Source of the DNA: Acholeplasmataceae bacterium UBA6190
GTDB lineage: Bacteria; Bacillota_I; Bacilli_A; Acholeplasmatales; Acholeplasmataceae
Assembly (NCBI GenBank): GCA_002422045.1
Contig: DITG01000068.1
Location: 45,832-71,626, forward strand
Direction: 5' to 3'
DNA: 25,795 bases
Below are positions 24,896 through 25,795 of the stretch, piece after piece. The translations under genes were made by a program, and so were the position numbers. Positions within the stretch are counted from its first letter, which is position 1, and each line of letters opens with the position of its first letter. A model generated the notes under the pieces. That model was not told where the DNA came from. It saw only the letters and a program-made list of their open reading frames with translations, and ran no database searches.

Positions 24896-25795
24896 CTATT
24901 TTGAAATGTCTTCATCAAACATAATGTGTCTGATGTTATAGTTTGTGGTATTTCTAATGCCTATGATTAACTGATATGTTTCTTGAACCGGCTTATCAAT
25001 GGTGAATATGACACGTTTTCCGTTAGCCTCAGGTGTGAATGAAAAATCTTGACCATTGATATACATGGGGTGCTCTCCACCTAAATCAAATAAGGCGAAA
25101 TAAGGAATCTGGAAGAGATGACTCGGATCGATGACGAAGATGTTCACTTCATAGTAGGTTTCAAATTCGGTGATATCGATGGTTGCAGTAAATGACGGTA
25201 GGGTTGTTACCGTTTCTTTGAAAACAGTGACTGTCTCAGACCTTAAGGTATAGGGATTGATGTATGTTGCTGTCACTTCAACAAGATAAGTCGTATTGGA
25301 TTTCAATTTTTCGATCACGACTTCTTGAGATCCAAAATGCGAGTTCGAAATGATGGGAACGACTTCGATCGATTGAACTTTTTGTTGATTTCTGTAAATA
25401 TTGAATGCGTACGCTACATCGGCAAGCGCATATGTATCTGGATAAAAACTGTAGGTGAGTTCTTGCATCCCAATTCTATCTAAGTAAATTGAGCTTTCTA
25501 ATTTGAATGGCACATGATAACTCACTTCATCAAGGATAACTTCTTCACCGAGTGAGGTCACACCAACTAAGATAAGATGAACGCGAACATTGTAAGCAGA
25601 TACGCCCTCAAATATCACAGATGATCTGAAATCTGTAATCATCTCAGTTTGATAAGTGATGGTCTCATCTTCTGAATAGGCATATCCGTAATAGAGCAGA
25701 TATGATGCATAAACTGATGCTGGATCGCTCACCAATACATCAATCAAATAGTCATAATCATATTCTGTCTCATTGATGATTTCATAACCGATGAT
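24896..25795 (-). CDS. Beta-sandwich (FN3-like) repeat protein, N-terminus cut by window edge
   Basis: 300 residues are visible; the frame stays open to the right edge, so the start is missing. A TTG at 25747 is in frame but has no good ribosome binding site and need not be a start. I do not recognise the protein. It is made of beta-rich modules: a first (about 1-105), a fibronectin-III-like middle (about 105-205, LKSNTTYLVEVTATY), and a third (about 205-300) that resembles the first (YLIDVLVSDPASVYASY versus YYEVNIFVIDPSHLFQI; both close with a YNVRVHLILVG / YQLIIGI-type strand). It is probably an extracellular or cell-surface protein; no membrane segment is visible at the C-terminus. Its neighbour 12 bases downstream is an MscS channel. 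Function unknown. Confidence 0.6.
   Translation of the reverse strand: MIGYEIINETEYDYDYLIDVLVSDPASVYASYLLYYGYAYSEDETITYQTEMITDFRSSVIFEGVSAYNVRVHLILVGVTSLGEEVILDEVSYHVPFKLESSIYLDRIGMQELTYSFYPDTYALADVAYAFNIYRNQQKVQSIEVVPIISNSHFGSQEVVIEKLKSNTTYLVEVTATYINPYTLRSETVTVFKETVTTLPSFTATIDITEFETYYEVNIFVIDPSHLFQIPYFALFDLGGEHPMYINGQDFSFTPEANGKRVIFTIDKPVQETYQLIIGIRNTTNYNIRHIMFDEDISK

Noticed and set aside
1..25795. Mycoplasma-type genetic code (TGA as tryptophan)
   Set aside because: Several genes end in TGA within ATGA overlaps and every conserved Trp checked is TGG, so the standard code applies.
1..25795. Mobile element, CRISPR array, phage or RNA genes
   Set aside because: No transposase, integrase, terminal inverted repeats, regularly spaced repeats or tRNA-like cloverleaf was seen; coding is nearly continuous on one strand.

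Overview
The window is a low-GC, Gram-positive-type chromosome segment with every gene on the minus strand. TGA is used as a stop and TGG for tryptophan, ribosome binding sites are strong AGGAGG types, and surface proteins are carried as Cys-lipobox lipoproteins, with no SusC/SusD outer-membrane system. This fits Bacillota or an Acholeplasma/Izemoplasma-like mollicute relative using the standard code; the sequence does not fix the taxon. No rRNA, tRNA, CRISPR array, insertion sequence or integrase was seen. No gene-free stretch exceeds 300 bases; the longest, 21930-22082, holds a promoter, an operator-like site and a terminator.

Right part (22083-25795). A 5'-truncated beta-sandwich surface protein, an MscS mechanosensitive channel and a CASTOR/POLLUX-like two-domain regulated ion channel form a small group that ends in a rho-independent terminator (22039-22066).

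Left and central part (1-21929). One uninterrupted run of 14 genes reads leftward from a good sigma-A promoter at 21986-22013, which carries a cre/LacI-type operator at its -35 end. No gap between genes exceeds 23 bases and many genes overlap, so this looks like a single operon of about 22 kb that continues past the left edge. In transcription order it encodes: a secreted CE2-like esterase lipoprotein; a cytosolic CE2 esterase; a GH2 beta-mannosidase; a LacI regulator; a cellobiose/mannobiose 2-epimerase; three different GH130 enzymes interleaved with a DUF5060/GH5-like surface glycanase; a lipoprotein solute-binding protein; a 973-residue solute-binding protein with two extra beta-sandwich domains; two CUT1 permeases; an NHL-TPR-Yip1 membrane protein; and a DUF5696-like secreted protein cut by the window edge.

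Proposed working. Acetylated beta-mannan or glucomannan is deacetylated and cleaved at the cell surface. Oligosaccharides are captured and imported by the ABC system, whose ATPase is not in the window. In the cytosol remaining acetyl groups are removed. Chains are then shortened by a GH130 phosphorylase, by GH2 mannosidase, and by the mannobiose -> mannosylglucose -> mannose-1-phosphate + glucose route (epimerase plus GH130_1). The less understood part is the five-gene block 1-8325 (giant binding protein, two permeases, NHL-TPR-Yip1 protein, DUF5696 protein), which looks like a dedicated multi-component glycan uptake machine and is the best candidate for an undescribed system.
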